64,000 nucleotides of DNA from Aliiroseovarius sp. M344 (GTDB taxonomy: Bacteria > Pseudomonadota > Alphaproteobacteria > Rhodobacterales > Rhodobacteraceae). Made by a program: the position numbers and the translations under genes. Location of the stretch: positions 1,736,001-1,800,000 of the forward strand of contig NZ_CP081153.1 in assembly GCF_025140835.1 (NCBI RefSeq), given 5' to 3'. This document shows, in pieces, positions 27,145 through 36,259 of this stretch (positions within the stretch are counted from its first letter, which is position 1; the number at the start of each line of letters is the position of its first letter). The notes beneath the pieces were generated by a model. That model did not search any database. It was not told the origin of the DNA and saw nothing but the letters and a program-made list of their open reading frames with translations.

Positions 27145-27570
27145 TTTGCTTTTGTTTTATTGGCAATTATTGGGTTTTGTATTCCAACCAATAATCTACT
27201 CACGAAAAATTAGGCCTTCAGTTGTTTGACTGGTCGTCCGCACTGGACCTAAGGCATACAAGATCAGCTGTGGAACATTTGGCTAGCATGAGGCGGGATG
27301 GAACCGAGATCACAAGAACTCATTCATTTCCCCTTAATTAGTATTACAACATTTAGGCCCAGATTCGAGCATGATCATCGCAGTTGTTCATTCGAAAGCC
27401 AGCACGCTTGCGGCGAGGACTAAAAATCGATGCCGATCATAACGAAGGTCAGGATTGAGCCAAAAACTGCCATCCAGTCATCACGGTAGTCACGGCCCGA
27501 CTGACTAACATTGGAACTGCTCGCTGCATATTAAGGCTTTGAACGATCTCAAAGCAGAGACATGGCTTTT
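27145..27570. other. Non-coding stretch between tRNA-Ser and the SBF permease gene
   Basis: About 425 bases with no credible gene. Just after the tRNA lies an AT-rich tract, and ATTATTGG (27166-27173) recurs inverted as CCAATAAT (27188-27195), which could end tRNA transcription. The remainder is more AT-rich than its surroundings and has short frames with many stops on both strands. It may hold the scar of an old insertion beside the tRNA, but no copy of the tRNA 3' end is visible in it. Confidence 0.5.
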
Positions 27571-28515
27571 TCAGCCCACCCTTTCGCGGCTTCCGCTGTG
27601 CCCCAAAAGCGGGCGCATAAGGATTGGGGTCAGATACATGGGAAACTGGTAGCAACCCAAAAACAAAAGGAAATCGTCGGTTTGTGTCGCAGACGATGCG
27701 ACAAGGAAAAGCGCAACATTGCGGTTTCCGGCCGCCAGAGCCATGGGCGCTGCGTTGTGCTTGATTCCTGACCGGCGCAGTCCCGCATATGCTAAAGCCT
27801 GTAGGCCAAGGTTGGCAGCCATGGCGACAAAAAGCCATTTAACCAGCGTCCAAGGGGCGCTCGACAAGGCAGGTGCCACAGCGCTCATTAAGCCAACCAC
27901 GATTACGGCCAGGGCAAGCGACGTCAGCCCGTCAAGCGCTTGAATTTCAAGCTCACGCATTTCGGGCCGAAATATCGCGCGCAGCAGGAAGGCCAATGTG
28001 ATAATTGCGCAGATCGAAAGCCCAAGGCGCAAAGCGGCGTAAACTGCTTCCGATAGGTCTCCAAGCGCTGGTGAGAACCAAAAGATGGGTATGATTGTAA
28101 GCGGCAGGATCAGTGTGCCAAGGATGAGTAACCGAAAGGCTGGCTCGGGCGCTTGGCCAAGCAGTACCGCCATATTTGGATTAGCGGTTAAAGACGGTGC
28201 GGCAAGCATGAGTGTCAATGCGATGGCAACGGGACTATGTGCGAGGCCAAAGACTGCAAACAAGGCAATGCAAAGCAACGGCAAAACCAGTTGGTAGACG
28301 AGCACAACCCCAAGCGTGTTGCGGGTTCGGCTGAGCCCATCCAGCGCGGAAGGCAGTCCAACACGAAATGCCGTGAGAAAGAGCAAAAGCAGCACCAATT
28401 CGCTTAGCCATGGGCGCAGTGCCGAAGCAACGCCGGGCAAGACAAGCCCAGCGACAAGCCCCAATACCAGAACAAAGCGCCCATAGCGCGCAATGAACCC
28501 AAGCGTTTGAAGCAT
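27571..28515 (-). CDS. Bile acid:sodium symporter (SBF) family permease
   Basis: This encodes 314 residues with about nine to ten hydrophobic segments. The pattern LLLLFLTAFRVGLPSAL in the first third, LMLAAPSLTANPNMAV in the middle and ALAAGNRNVALFLVASS in the last third fits SBF-like permeases, which move organic anions with sodium. The ligand is not known. It starts six bases after the dctM stop of TRAP operon 2 and is probably its last gene, giving the cassette a second transporter. Confidence 0.78.
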   Translation of the reverse strand: MLQTLGFIARYGRFVLVLGLVAGLVLPGVASALRPWLSELVLLLLFLTAFRVGLPSALDGLSRTRNTLGVVLVYQLVLPLLCIALFAVFGLAHSPVAIALTLMLAAPSLTANPNMAVLLGQAPEPAFRLLILGTLILPLTIIPIFWFSPALGDLSEAVYAALRLGLSICAIITLAFLLRAIFRPEMRELEIQALDGLTSLALAVIVVGLMSAVAPALSSAPWTLVKWLFVAMAANLGLQALAYAGLRRSGIKHNAAPMALAAGNRNVALFLVASSATQTDDFLLFLGCYQFPMYLTPILMRPLLGHSGSRERVG

Positions 28516-28521
28516 CCGCGT

Positions 28522-29835
28522 TTAGCCACCCGGACCTTGGCGGATATTGTCAGGCAGCCATGTGGCCAGTTCAGGCCAGATCACCAGGATAACCACCATA
28601 AGCAGCATAAGGCCCACCATCGGGATCGCTGTCTTGGCGATGTACCCGATATCGTGTCGGGTCATTCCTTGTAGCACGAATAGGTTAAAGCCGATGGGCG
28701 GTGTGACCTGTGCGGTTTCGATGACCACCACAAGGAAGATCCCAAACCAGATCACATCAATGCCAGCGGCACGGATCATCGGTTCGACAATCGCCATTGT
28801 TAAAACAACGGACGATAGCCCATCCATGAACATCCCAAGTATCAGGTAGAACACGGTCAACACGGCGATAAGCGCTACAGGCGAAAGGTTGTAGCTTTCG
28901 ATCAGCTCTGCAAGCGCACGCGGCAGGCCCGTGAAGCCCATCGAAAGCGACAAAAAGGCAGCCCCCATCAGGATAAAGGCGATCATGGCCGAGGTTTTCG
29001 TTGCCCCCATCAAGCTGTCTTGGAACGTCTTCCAATCGAGAGAACCTTGCATAGCGGAGAGCGCAAGCGCTCCCAGAACGCCAACAGCAGCAGCCTCGGT
29101 GGCGGTGGCATAGCCAAGATACATCGAGCCAATGACCACGAATACAAGACCGAAGAGCGGCAGCAGAAAGCGGCTTTCGGCAAGGCGTTGGCCAAAGGGC
29201 ATCGGGGGTTCTGGCGCGGGTCGCTGCTCGTTGTAAATAAAGTGCCATGCCATGATGTAGAGCATGAAAAGCCCTGCCAAGACGAGGCCGGGAAAGACAC
29301 CCGCCATGAACAGCTTGGTGATGCTTTCATTGATCGTGACGCCGTAGACGATCAGTGTAAGCGACGGTGGGATCATCAGCCCAAGCGTCGCAGCACCCGC
29401 CAATGTGCCGATGATCATATACTCTGGGTAACCGCGTTTACGCAGCTCGGGGATCGACATTTTACCGACCATATTCAGCGTCGCAGCAGAGGAACCGGAA
29501 ACCGCCGCGAAGATCGTGCAGCCCGCGATATTGGTGTGCAACAAGCCCCCGGGCAAAAAGCGCATCCAGGGTGCAAGGCCGCGGAACATATCTTGGGATA
29601 ACCGCGTTCGATACAAGATCTCGCCCATCCAGATAAAGAGCGGTAAGGCCGTGAGGGTCCAGCTTGAGGCGCCTGTCCAAATGGTCGTTATCATCGCATC
29701 GCCGGCGGGGCGCGTCGTAAACAGCTCCATCCCGACCCAAGCCACGCCCATAAGCGCAAGCCCGATCCAGACGGATCCGCCCAGAAGGGTGAAGAGCACG
29801 AACAGAAATATCGCTGTGGCGTATAATTCGCTCAT
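28522..29835 (-). CDS. dctM: TRAP transporter large permease (DctM-like), operon 2
   Basis: This inner-membrane protein of 437 residues is the large TRAP channel subunit, with about a dozen hydrophobic segments. IFAAVSGSSAATLNMVG, IMIPPSLTLIVYG-like (here LMIPPSLTLIVYG) and TPPIGFNLFVLQG are hallmark DctM stretches. The ATG at 29835 overlaps the dctQ stop (ATGA). It is clearly a different paralogue from the DctM of operon 1. Confidence 0.95.
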   Translation of the reverse strand: MSELYATAIFLFVLFTLLGGSVWIGLALMGVAWVGMELFTTRPAGDAMITTIWTGASSWTLTALPLFIWMGEILYRTRLSQDMFRGLAPWMRFLPGGLLHTNIAGCTIFAAVSGSSAATLNMVGKMSIPELRKRGYPEYMIIGTLAGAATLGLMIPPSLTLIVYGVTINESITKLFMAGVFPGLVLAGLFMLYIMAWHFIYNEQRPAPEPPMPFGQRLAESRFLLPLFGLVFVVIGSMYLGYATATEAAAVGVLGALALSAMQGSLDWKTFQDSLMGATKTSAMIAFILMGAAFLSLSMGFTGLPRALAELIESYNLSPVALIAVLTVFYLILGMFMDGLSSVVLTMAIVEPMIRAAGIDVIWFGIFLVVVIETAQVTPPIGFNLFVLQGMTRHDIGYIAKTAIPMVGLMLLMVVILVIWPELATWLPDNIRQGPGG

Positions 29836-30545
29836 TCCAGAACCTCCCCGTGAATTTGGCTTTCCCGAAGCGCGAGCAGCCGTATGAGGTAATCCCAAAT
29901 TGCGACGGCTAAAAGCACCGTACCAATCGACATTGGCAATTGTGGCAGCCACACCGGTGTGTATACCCATTCAGAGCCAGTATTGGCCCACATCTCTGCC
30001 CATTTGGCGGGAGAGTTGGAGAACATGGACACGAAAGTCAGCAACCATTCCGGGACGAAATCCTGTCCTTGCGTGCGGTCGTTGAGCATCTCGGACATGA
30101 TGTTGGTTTTGATCGCGTAGCGGGCAAAATAGGTGGCGGTTATGGCCGCGATGAACATCGCCCCAGCATCAAGCCAGAACTTGGTGTGCCGATTGAGATT
30201 GAGCAAAACGGACACGCGGATGTGGCCACCTTGCGTCAGCGTATAAGCCAACGCAAAAAAGGATGTCGCAGCCATGGCATAGCCGGCATATTCGGTCGAT
30301 CCTGGAAACGTGAGGTTGGACCAGCGGGCAATCATCTGTCCGATAATCAAAAGCAGGATTAGCACCATAAAGCATGCGGCCAGTGCGCCGGCAGCCCTGT
30401 AGATTTTATCGAGAAACCTCCAGACAGGCGACAAAAACGCAGCTGCTTTTGGCCCCTTCCAGAGACAAAAGAGCGCCAGAAGCGCTGGAAACACAAAGAG
30501 CCAGACCCATAAGGGCAGCCCCAAAAATGGTTGCCAATCTCGCAT
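29832..30545 (-). CDS. dctQ: TRAP transporter small permease (DctQ-like), operon 2
   Basis: This inner-membrane protein of 237 residues has four or five hydrophobic segments; an extra N-terminal segment (LPLWVWLFVFPALLALFCLW) makes it longer than the average DctQ (~170). FPGSTEYAGYAMAATSFFA and LTQGGHIRVSVLL are the DctQ core. It overlaps dctM by four bases and follows dctP after a 62-base gap containing a strong hairpin. Confidence 0.9.
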   Translation of the reverse strand: MRDWQPFLGLPLWVWLFVFPALLALFCLWKGPKAAAFLSPVWRFLDKIYRAAGALAACFMVLILLLIIGQMIARWSNLTFPGSTEYAGYAMAATSFFALAYTLTQGGHIRVSVLLNLNRHTKFWLDAGAMFIAAITATYFARYAIKTNIMSEMLNDRTQGQDFVPEWLLTFVSMFSNSPAKWAEMWANTGSEWVYTPVWLPQLPMSIGTVLLAVAIWDYLIRLLALRESQIHGEVLE

Positions 30546-30567
30546 CGAATATCCCCTGAAATGGTGT

Positions 30568-30600
30568 GGCAGCGGCCTCAGTCTGAACGAGGCCGCTACC
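30568..30600 (-). terminator. Hairpin between dctP and dctQ (operon 2)
   Basis: On the minus strand GGTAGCGGCCTC and GAGGCCGCTGCC form a 12-bp stem (one G-U) with a nine-base loop, immediately after the dctP stop. No T-tract follows, so it is more likely an mRNA-stabilising or processing hairpin than a full terminator. It occupies the same place as the hairpin in TRAP operon 1. Confidence 0.65.
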
Positions 30601-30607
30601 TTAAAGC

Positions 30608-31591
30608 TTAGTTGGCGTTGTATGCATCAAGGATAGCTTGGCCATCCTCGCCCACCTCTGCCAGCCAGTCGGCCGTCATTTTCGCGCCGATGGCCTCAAG
30701 TTCCGCAAGGAACTCGGCACCCGCGTCGTCAACTTTCATACCGTTGGCTTCCAGCTGTTCGAAATACCAGTTGGCAAGCTCTGACGACTTGGTCGCGCAT
30801 GCAGCGCCTGTCTCGTCGGCAGCCTTCTGAACGTTGGCTTGCATGTCCGCGTTAAGCCCTTCCCAGACGCCTTTGTTGACCATCACGTAGTTGCGCGGCA
30901 GCCATGCGTTCACTTTGTAATAGTGCGTGAGGGTTTCCCATACTTTGCGGTCATAGCCTGTCGATCCTGACGAGATGAACGATTCTGCGACGCCCGTGGC
31001 CAATGCTTGACTAAGCTCCGCGGCCTCGACTTGAACGGGGATCATTCCAAGTTCTTCAGCAAAGGTCGCCGTTGCGGTGTTGTAAGAGCGGAACTTTACC
31101 CCTTGAGTGTCTTTCGACGAGTTGACTTCTTTCTTGAAATAGAAGCCTTGCCCCGGCCATGGGCATGTGTAGAGCACGACAAGGTTCTGATCTGATAGCT
31201 GCGCATTTACCTTGTCTTTGGCCGCCGCCCAGAGCTTGTCATTCTGTTCATAGGTTGTGGCGATAAATGGCAGGTTGTCCCAACCTAAAAGAGGGGCTTC
31301 GTTGGCGTGGGCTGACATGAAGCGCTCGCCAATTGGCGCCTGACCAGTTTGGACCGCGCGTTTGATTTCGCCGCCTTTGAACAGCGAGCCACCGGGGTGA
31401 ACCGTGATATCAATCTCGCCGTCGGTATATTCGCGCACCTTATCTGCAAATACGACACCCATTTCGGAATGGAAGTTGGTCGCTGCATACGCCATGGGCA
31501 TGTCCCATTGCTCAGCCATTGCTGCTGTGCCCGCCATCGATAGCGCCACGGTCATGGCAGCGGTGCTTATTGTTTTGCTTAGTGGTTTCAT
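30608..31591 (-). CDS. dctP: TRAP transporter substrate-binding protein (DctP-like), operon 2
   Basis: This periplasmic binding protein of about 327 residues has a signal peptide (ISTAAMTVALSMAGTAAMA|E). The mature part begins EQWDMPMAYAATNFHSEMG, and GVKFRSYNTATA contains the arginine expected to bind the ligand's carboxylate; GVAESFISSGSTGYD is the following family block. Two consecutive ATG codons occur at 31594 and 31591; GGGAG sits six bases before the second, which is preferred. Its neighbour, a D-amino-acid dehydrogenase-like gene, suggests an amino acid or related acid as ligand (inference). Confidence 0.92.
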   Translation of the reverse strand: MKPLSKTISTAAMTVALSMAGTAAMAEQWDMPMAYAATNFHSEMGVVFADKVREYTDGEIDITVHPGGSLFKGGEIKRAVQTGQAPIGERFMSAHANEAPLLGWDNLPFIATTYEQNDKLWAAAKDKVNAQLSDQNLVVLYTCPWPGQGFYFKKEVNSSKDTQGVKFRSYNTATATFAEELGMIPVQVEAAELSQALATGVAESFISSGSTGYDRKVWETLTHYYKVNAWLPRNYVMVNKGVWEGLNADMQANVQKAADETGAACATKSSELANWYFEQLEANGMKVDDAGAEFLAELEAIGAKMTADWLAEVGEDGQAILDAYNAN

Positions 31592-31625
31592 CATTCTCTC
31601 CCTGAGATATTGTTGTTGGTCTTGG

Positions 31626-32876
31626 TTATTTGCCCACCGCAAAGCGCATTGGCTCGAAGGGGCGAATATCGTTATTGGTGTGGTTTCCAGCAATCATATC
31701 AGCAACCAGACGACCCGTTTTGGGTCCACCTGTCAGGCCAATATGGTGATGGCCAAACGCTGTGAAAACGCCGGTCTCGCGAAGCTCACCGATAAGGGGC
31801 AAGCTATCAGATGGCGCAGGACGATAGCCAAGCCATTCTTCATCGCTTCCGTATGTGAGGTCGGGAAACATCGCTTGCGCTTTTCGGCGCAGAAGCTTCA
31901 GTGGGGCTTTTGAAAGCGTCTCGCTTAGCCCCCCAAACTCGACCACACCTGCGCAGCGCACACCTTGGTCCATTGCTGTGGTGACGAACTTCCCGGCAGT
32001 CAGCATCATCGGATTGTTGGGCTTGAGGTTCGGGTTTTTGAACATGATGTGATAGCCACGTTCAGCTTCAAGCGGGACGTTCAGGCCCAGTTTCTGCATC
32101 AGTGGTTTGGACCAAACTCCCGATGAAACTACCGCCTTGTCACAGTGGATACGACCCACGTTGGTATCCACGGCACTTACTTGACCGCCGGCAAGTTCAA
32201 AGTCTTTGACTTCAGCCTGAACAAACTTTCCACCCATCTCTTTAAGCAGTTCGACAAGATCTCCTACGTACGAGCCGGGATTCAGAATGAAGCCATGGTT
32301 CTTAAGCACTGCCAAAAGCTTCGTCTTCGGACCTAAGATCGGTTCTGCTTCCTGAACCGCGTTGCCTTCAATGAAACTTGGTTCAAACCCAGCTTCACGG
32401 CGCAGTTGCCAAGCGAACGCATCAGCTTCAAAGGCGCTGCGGTCAGGGTATGCAAAACTGTAGTCGCTTTCTTGTACCCATTTCGCGGCTCTGGTGCCCG
32501 TCGTCAAAGCCTGATGCTGCTCAAGGCTGTCGCCAACAATCGTCGCCAACCCTTGGCTAATGCGGCGTGTGTCGCTCTCATTTGCATTTGACATATATTT
32601 GATCAGCCACGGCACAAGTTTGGGCACATAGCCCCAACGCAGAAAGAGAGGAAAGTTCGGATCGGCCAAATACGCCGGGCTTTTCTTTAGCAACCCCGGA
32701 CCTGTCACTGGCACGATCGAGCAGCTCGCCAGAATCCCTCCATTTCCGTAAGACGCGCCCATGCCCGGCTGGCCCCTATCAAGAAGCGTGACCTCATACC
32801 CCGCGCGGCGCAGCCAAATGGCAGAAGAGGCGCCGACAATCCCAGCGCCGATGACAATAATATGCTCTGAAGGCAT
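31626..32876 (-). CDS. FAD-dependent amino-acid dehydrogenase, DadA-like
   Basis: This encodes 416 residues of the DAO/DadA family. The dinucleotide-binding motif VIGAGIVGASSAIWLRRAG is at the N-terminus, followed by LLDRGQPGMGASYGNGG, the FAD-contact region. The C-terminus contains WLGYRPAPSDSLPLIG and the glycine-rich HHIGLTGGPKTGRLVAD, typical of D-amino-acid dehydrogenases that pass electrons to the respiratory chain. The ATG at 32876 is preferred to 32894 because it precedes the Rossmann strand by a normal distance. It probably belongs to one operon with the TRAP genes and is divergent from the LysR gene. Confidence 0.86.
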   Translation of the reverse strand: MPSEHIIVIGAGIVGASSAIWLRRAGYEVTLLDRGQPGMGASYGNGGILASCSIVPVTGPGLLKKSPAYLADPNFPLFLRWGYVPKLVPWLIKYMSNANESDTRRISQGLATIVGDSLEQHQALTTGTRAAKWVQESDYSFAYPDRSAFEADAFAWQLRREAGFEPSFIEGNAVQEAEPILGPKTKLLAVLKNHGFILNPGSYVGDLVELLKEMGGKFVQAEVKDFELAGGQVSAVDTNVGRIHCDKAVVSSGVWSKPLMQKLGLNVPLEAERGYHIMFKNPNLKPNNPMMLTAGKFVTTAMDQGVRCAGVVEFGGLSETLSKAPLKLLRRKAQAMFPDLTYGSDEEWLGYRPAPSDSLPLIGELRETGVFTAFGHHHIGLTGGPKTGRLVADMIAGNHTNNDIRPFEPMRFAVGK

Positions 32877-32980
32877 CAAGCAGCTTTCTCTCAAGGTTAA
32901 AATTCAGTCTGGCAGCCGCGAGGTATCATTTCCAATACTAATTTCTGGCAATCATATAACTACAAGTGATACATACTCGT

Positions 32981-33901
32981 ATGCGACTTCGGTTCCGACA
33001 ACTTCAGGCGTTCCATGCCATCATCGAGACCGGCACCGTCACAGGTGCTGCCGACTCCTTGGGGATTTCTCAGCCGGGGATATCAAACTTGCTGGCCCAA
33101 CTAGAGCGTCAAACTGGGTTAACGCTTTTTGAGCGCTTGCACGGCCGGCTTGTTCCGACACCAGAAGCAGAGCTGATGCACCGAGAAATCGACACGGTGG
33201 TACGCGGGCTTGACCACGTCACACAGACCGTAGTTGATCTGCAAAACAAACAAGCAGGGCAACTTCAGATCGCCTCGCAGCACTCTATGTCATTCGGTTT
33301 CGTACCAAAACTCATCGCTGAGTTTGCAAAAACCAGACCAGACATGAATATTTCGTTCCAGTCGCAGTACAGTTCAAAAATTCAGGAGTGGGTCTTATCG
33401 GGTCTTTTCGAGATTGGCATTTGCGAGATGCCGATGCTTTATGACACGCTGCAATACTATCCGCTGCATGTGGAAACGCGCATTGCGTTGCACAAGGACA
33501 ATCCGCTTCAGCAACACGATCTGCTTACACCGGAACTTCTGAAAAATGAGCCGTTGCTTGTGATGGGACCTGATCATATCACTCAGCGGCGGTTTCGCGA
33601 GGCGTTTGAGAAATCCAACGTCCCGATGAAATCACGGGTGCACTCACATTTGTTCAAAAACCTCTTGGCCTTCGTAAAGGAAGGTATGGGGGTTGCGCTG
33701 CTTGATCGTTTTGGGTTGGAATTTGACTATGATGACCGCTTTATCTCCCGTCGTTTTGAACCACCTATAATGATGGACATGGCCGTGATCACTTCGGCAA
33801 CACGCCCGCTTTCACAGCTTGGTAAAGAGTTTCTGGCGCTGCTATTGGCCGAGCTGCAGCCATACAACGTCGACGGCAAACCCATCGAGCGCGCGAAATA
33901 G
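32981..33901 (+). CDS. LysR family transcriptional regulator (D-amino-acid cassette)
   Basis: This encodes 306 residues. The N-terminal helix-turn-helix reads FRQLQAFHAIIETGTVTGAA and LGISQPGISNLLAQLERQ; the rest is the effector-binding domain. It lies between the divergent dadA-like/TRAP operon and the racemase-like gene, so it probably senses the transported compound and controls both sides. The 104-base space before dadA should contain its operator. The start ATG 32981 is preferred to a GTG at 32966. Confidence 0.92.
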   Translation: MRLRFRQLQAFHAIIETGTVTGAADSLGISQPGISNLLAQLERQTGLTLFERLHGRLVPTPEAELMHREIDTVVRGLDHVTQTVVDLQNKQAGQLQIASQHSMSFGFVPKLIAEFAKTRPDMNISFQSQYSSKIQEWVLSGLFEIGICEMPMLYDTLQYYPLHVETRIALHKDNPLQQHDLLTPELLKNEPLLVMGPDHITQRRFREAFEKSNVPMKSRVHSHLFKNLLAFVKEGMGVALLDRFGLEFDYDDRFISRRFEPPIMMDMAVITSATRPLSQLGKEFLALLLAELQPYNVDGKPIERAK

Positions 33902-33909
33902 GAGAACAT

Positions 33910-34596
33910 ATGGAACCCGCCCCCGTTGGAATCCTGATGCTAGAGACCAAATTTCCGCGCCCTCTTGGCGACATTGGTCACAGACACACGTGGGATTTTC
34001 CCGTCCATATGCGCGCGGTTGGTGGGGCCAGTGCGCAAAAAGTTGTTCACGAAGACCCGCGCGCCCTTCTGGACGCCTTTGTTAAAGTCGGACGCGAGTT
34101 GGTTGCCGACGGTTGCATGGGGCTGACAACGTCCTGCGGATTTCTATCGCTCATGCAAGATGAGCTGAAAGACACCCTGGGTGTTCCTTTTGCCAGTTCC
34201 TCCTTGATGCAGATACCGATGATAGAAGCGATGCTGCCGACCAATCAAGAAGTCGGTATTCTAACCATTTCAAAAGAAAGCTTGAGGACCGAGCATTTGC
34301 ATGCCGCAGGTGCCCGATGCAACGTACCTATAGAAGGGTTGCCGCGTGACGGTGCCTTTGCGACTGCAATTTTTGACGACTTAACTGACCTAGATTTTGC
34401 TGCCTGCCAGTCTGAAATGAATGCAATAGCGCAGAGGCTCGTTTCAAGGCACAAGTCCGTGGGTGCAATCGTGCTCGAATGCACCAACATGGCGCCATAT
34501 GCTGCCGACATTGCAATGATCACGGGGCGCCCGGTCTATTCGATTGTCAGCTTTCTAAACTGGTTTCAGGCGGGCTTGGCTCCCATGCGTTACTAG
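33910..34596 (+). CDS. Aspartate/glutamate/hydantoin racemase superfamily protein
   Basis: This encodes 228 residues. Two cysteine motifs mark the racemase fold: LTTSCGFLS (Cys near 75) and VLECTNMAPY (Cys near 190); these would act as the acid/base pair in cofactor-independent racemisation. It follows the LysR gene by eight bases and is probably co-transcribed with it. With the DadA-like enzyme it suggests a route in which one enantiomer of an imported amino acid is racemised and oxidised (inference). A hydantoin racemase or maleate-isomerase-like activity is also possible. Confidence 0.85.
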   Translation: MEPAPVGILMLETKFPRPLGDIGHRHTWDFPVHMRAVGGASAQKVVHEDPRALLDAFVKVGRELVADGCMGLTTSCGFLSLMQDELKDTLGVPFASSSLMQIPMIEAMLPTNQEVGILTISKESLRTEHLHAAGARCNVPIEGLPRDGAFATAIFDDLTDLDFAACQSEMNAIAQRLVSRHKSVGAIVLECTNMAPYAADIAMITGRPVYSIVSFLNWFQAGLAPMRY

Positions 34597-34772
34597 ATAT
34601 TTTGCATAAGTATGGAGCGCAGAATTCTAAGCTCGCTGAGACTGAGAAATATTCTCTTTTGCGATCTAAATGGTCTTCCAATTCAATCCAAAACTCGTCT
34701 GGCGTGCGGTACTGAAAGGTAGAGCAGTCAAATTTCCCCCGTCGCTGAGCACGGAACTGAGCCGAAGGATCA

Positions 34773-36251
34773 TCAACGCATGACGAATGGGTTTGCCATC
34801 GGTGCGCCAGAGGTGTTGATCCATGTGGTTTTGGTGCGGGTATAGTCGTGGATCGCCTCGATGCCGGCCTCGCGCCCGTAGCCCGACTGGTTGTAGCCGC
34901 CGAAGGGCGCAATCGGAGAGACCGCGCGATAGGTGTTGATCCAGCAGATACCTGCCTTGAGCCGCGACGAGACGCGGTGCGCGCGCGCTACGTTCTGTGT
35001 GAAGACACCCGATCCAAGCCCGAATTGGGACGCATTGGCCAGTGCAATCGCCTCGTCTTCAGTATCAAACGGCAACAGCGACATTACCGGGCCGAACATT
35101 TCGGTCGTCAAGGTCGACGTCTCAGGATCGGCACACTCCACCAGCGTTGGCGCCATAAAGTTGCCGGGCCCGTCCACGCGTTTGCCGCCAAAGCGAATAC
35201 GCGCGCCAGCTGCCGTGGACGCTGCCAGAGTTGCCTCGATCTTTTCAACCTGCGCTTTGGTGCAAAGCGGGCCAATATGCGTGGCGTTGTCCAGCGGGTC
35301 GCCGATCACGACCCCGGCCATTTTCTCTTCGATCTTGGCGGCAAGGGCGTCAAGGATCGACCGATGAACAAGGCCGCGCGAGCCAGCGACGCAACTTTGA
35401 CCCGACGCACCGAAATTGCCCGCAATCAGCCCGTTGGCCGCGCCATCAAGGTCGGCATCCTCAAACACCAGAATGGGGGATTTGCCGCCCAGTTCCAGCG
35501 TTGTCACCGCGAAATTTTCGGCCGAGTTGCGCACGACGTGGCGGGCGGTTTCCGGCCCCCCGGTGAAGGCGATCCTGTCGATATCGGGGTGGCGAGTCAG
35601 CGGGATCGCGCAGTTTTCTGCGTCCCCCGTGATGACTGAGACAACACCGCGTGGAAAGCCAGCTTCTTCGATCAGCCGCGCAAATTCCAGCATCGGGGCG
35701 GGCGCGACTTCAGACGCTTTGATCACGACGCTACAACCCGCAGCCAACGCAGGGCCAAGCTTGGTTGCGGTCAGAAACATCTGCGCATTCCAAGGCACAA
35801 TTGCCGCGACCACGCCGATCGGCTCGCGGCGGGTAAAGACGTGCATGTCAGGCTTGTCGATGGGCAGCACAGCACCTTCGATCTTGTCGGCCAGCCCTGC
35901 GTAATAGCGGTAGTAATCCCCCACATAGGCCGACTGGCTTGTTGTCTCGGCCAAAAGCTTGCCACTGTCCGTGGTCTCGACCTCGCCAATGCGCTGCGCG
36001 TCCCGCTCGATCAGCTCGGCCAAACGGTAAAGCAACTTGCCGCGTTGCGTTTGCGTCATGTCACGCCATTCAGGATCATCAAGCACGCGACGTGCGGCCG
36101 TGATAGCGCGGTTAACATCTTCGGGTGCAGCACAGGCAAAGGAGGTCCAGTCTTGCCCTGTTGCAGGGTTTTGCGACGCCATGACTTGCCGCGCCGCGCC
36201 TTCCACCCATTCACCGTCGATGAAGAGCTGATAATGTGGTTTCTGTTCCAT
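34773..36251 (-). CDS. Aldehyde dehydrogenase family protein
   Basis: This NAD(P)-dependent aldehyde dehydrogenase has 492 residues. ELGGKSPILVFEDAD supplies the catalytic glutamate, ASGQSCVAGSR the nucleophilic cysteine (near 285), and EMFGPVMSLLPF the cofactor-binding C-terminal block. The ATG at 36251 has GAGGGG five bases upstream. It is the last gene of a minus-strand set with a luciferase-like monooxygenase, flavin reductase, hydrolase and DUF1185 protein, and would oxidise an aldehyde released in that pathway. The substrate is not readable. Confidence 0.93.
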   Translation of the reverse strand: MEQKPHYQLFIDGEWVEGAARQVMASQNPATGQDWTSFACAAPEDVNRAITAARRVLDDPEWRDMTQTQRGKLLYRLAELIERDAQRIGEVETTDSGKLLAETTSQSAYVGDYYRYYAGLADKIEGAVLPIDKPDMHVFTRREPIGVVAAIVPWNAQMFLTATKLGPALAAGCSVVIKASEVAPAPMLEFARLIEEAGFPRGVVSVITGDAENCAIPLTRHPDIDRIAFTGGPETARHVVRNSAENFAVTTLELGGKSPILVFEDADLDGAANGLIAGNFGASGQSCVAGSRGLVHRSILDALAAKIEEKMAGVVIGDPLDNATHIGPLCTKAQVEKIEATLAASTAAGARIRFGGKRVDGPGNFMAPTLVECADPETSTLTTEMFGPVMSLLPFDTEDEAIALANASQFGLGSGVFTQNVARAHRVSSRLKAGICWINTYRAVSPIAPFGGYNQSGYGREAGIEAIHDYTRTKTTWINTSGAPMANPFVMR

Positions 36252-36259
36252 GGTGCCCC

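Noticed and set aside
27145..27570. Degenerate transposase or attachment-site copy after tRNA-Ser
   Set aside because: No repeat of the tRNA 3' end and no transposase motif could be found, so only the gap is reported.
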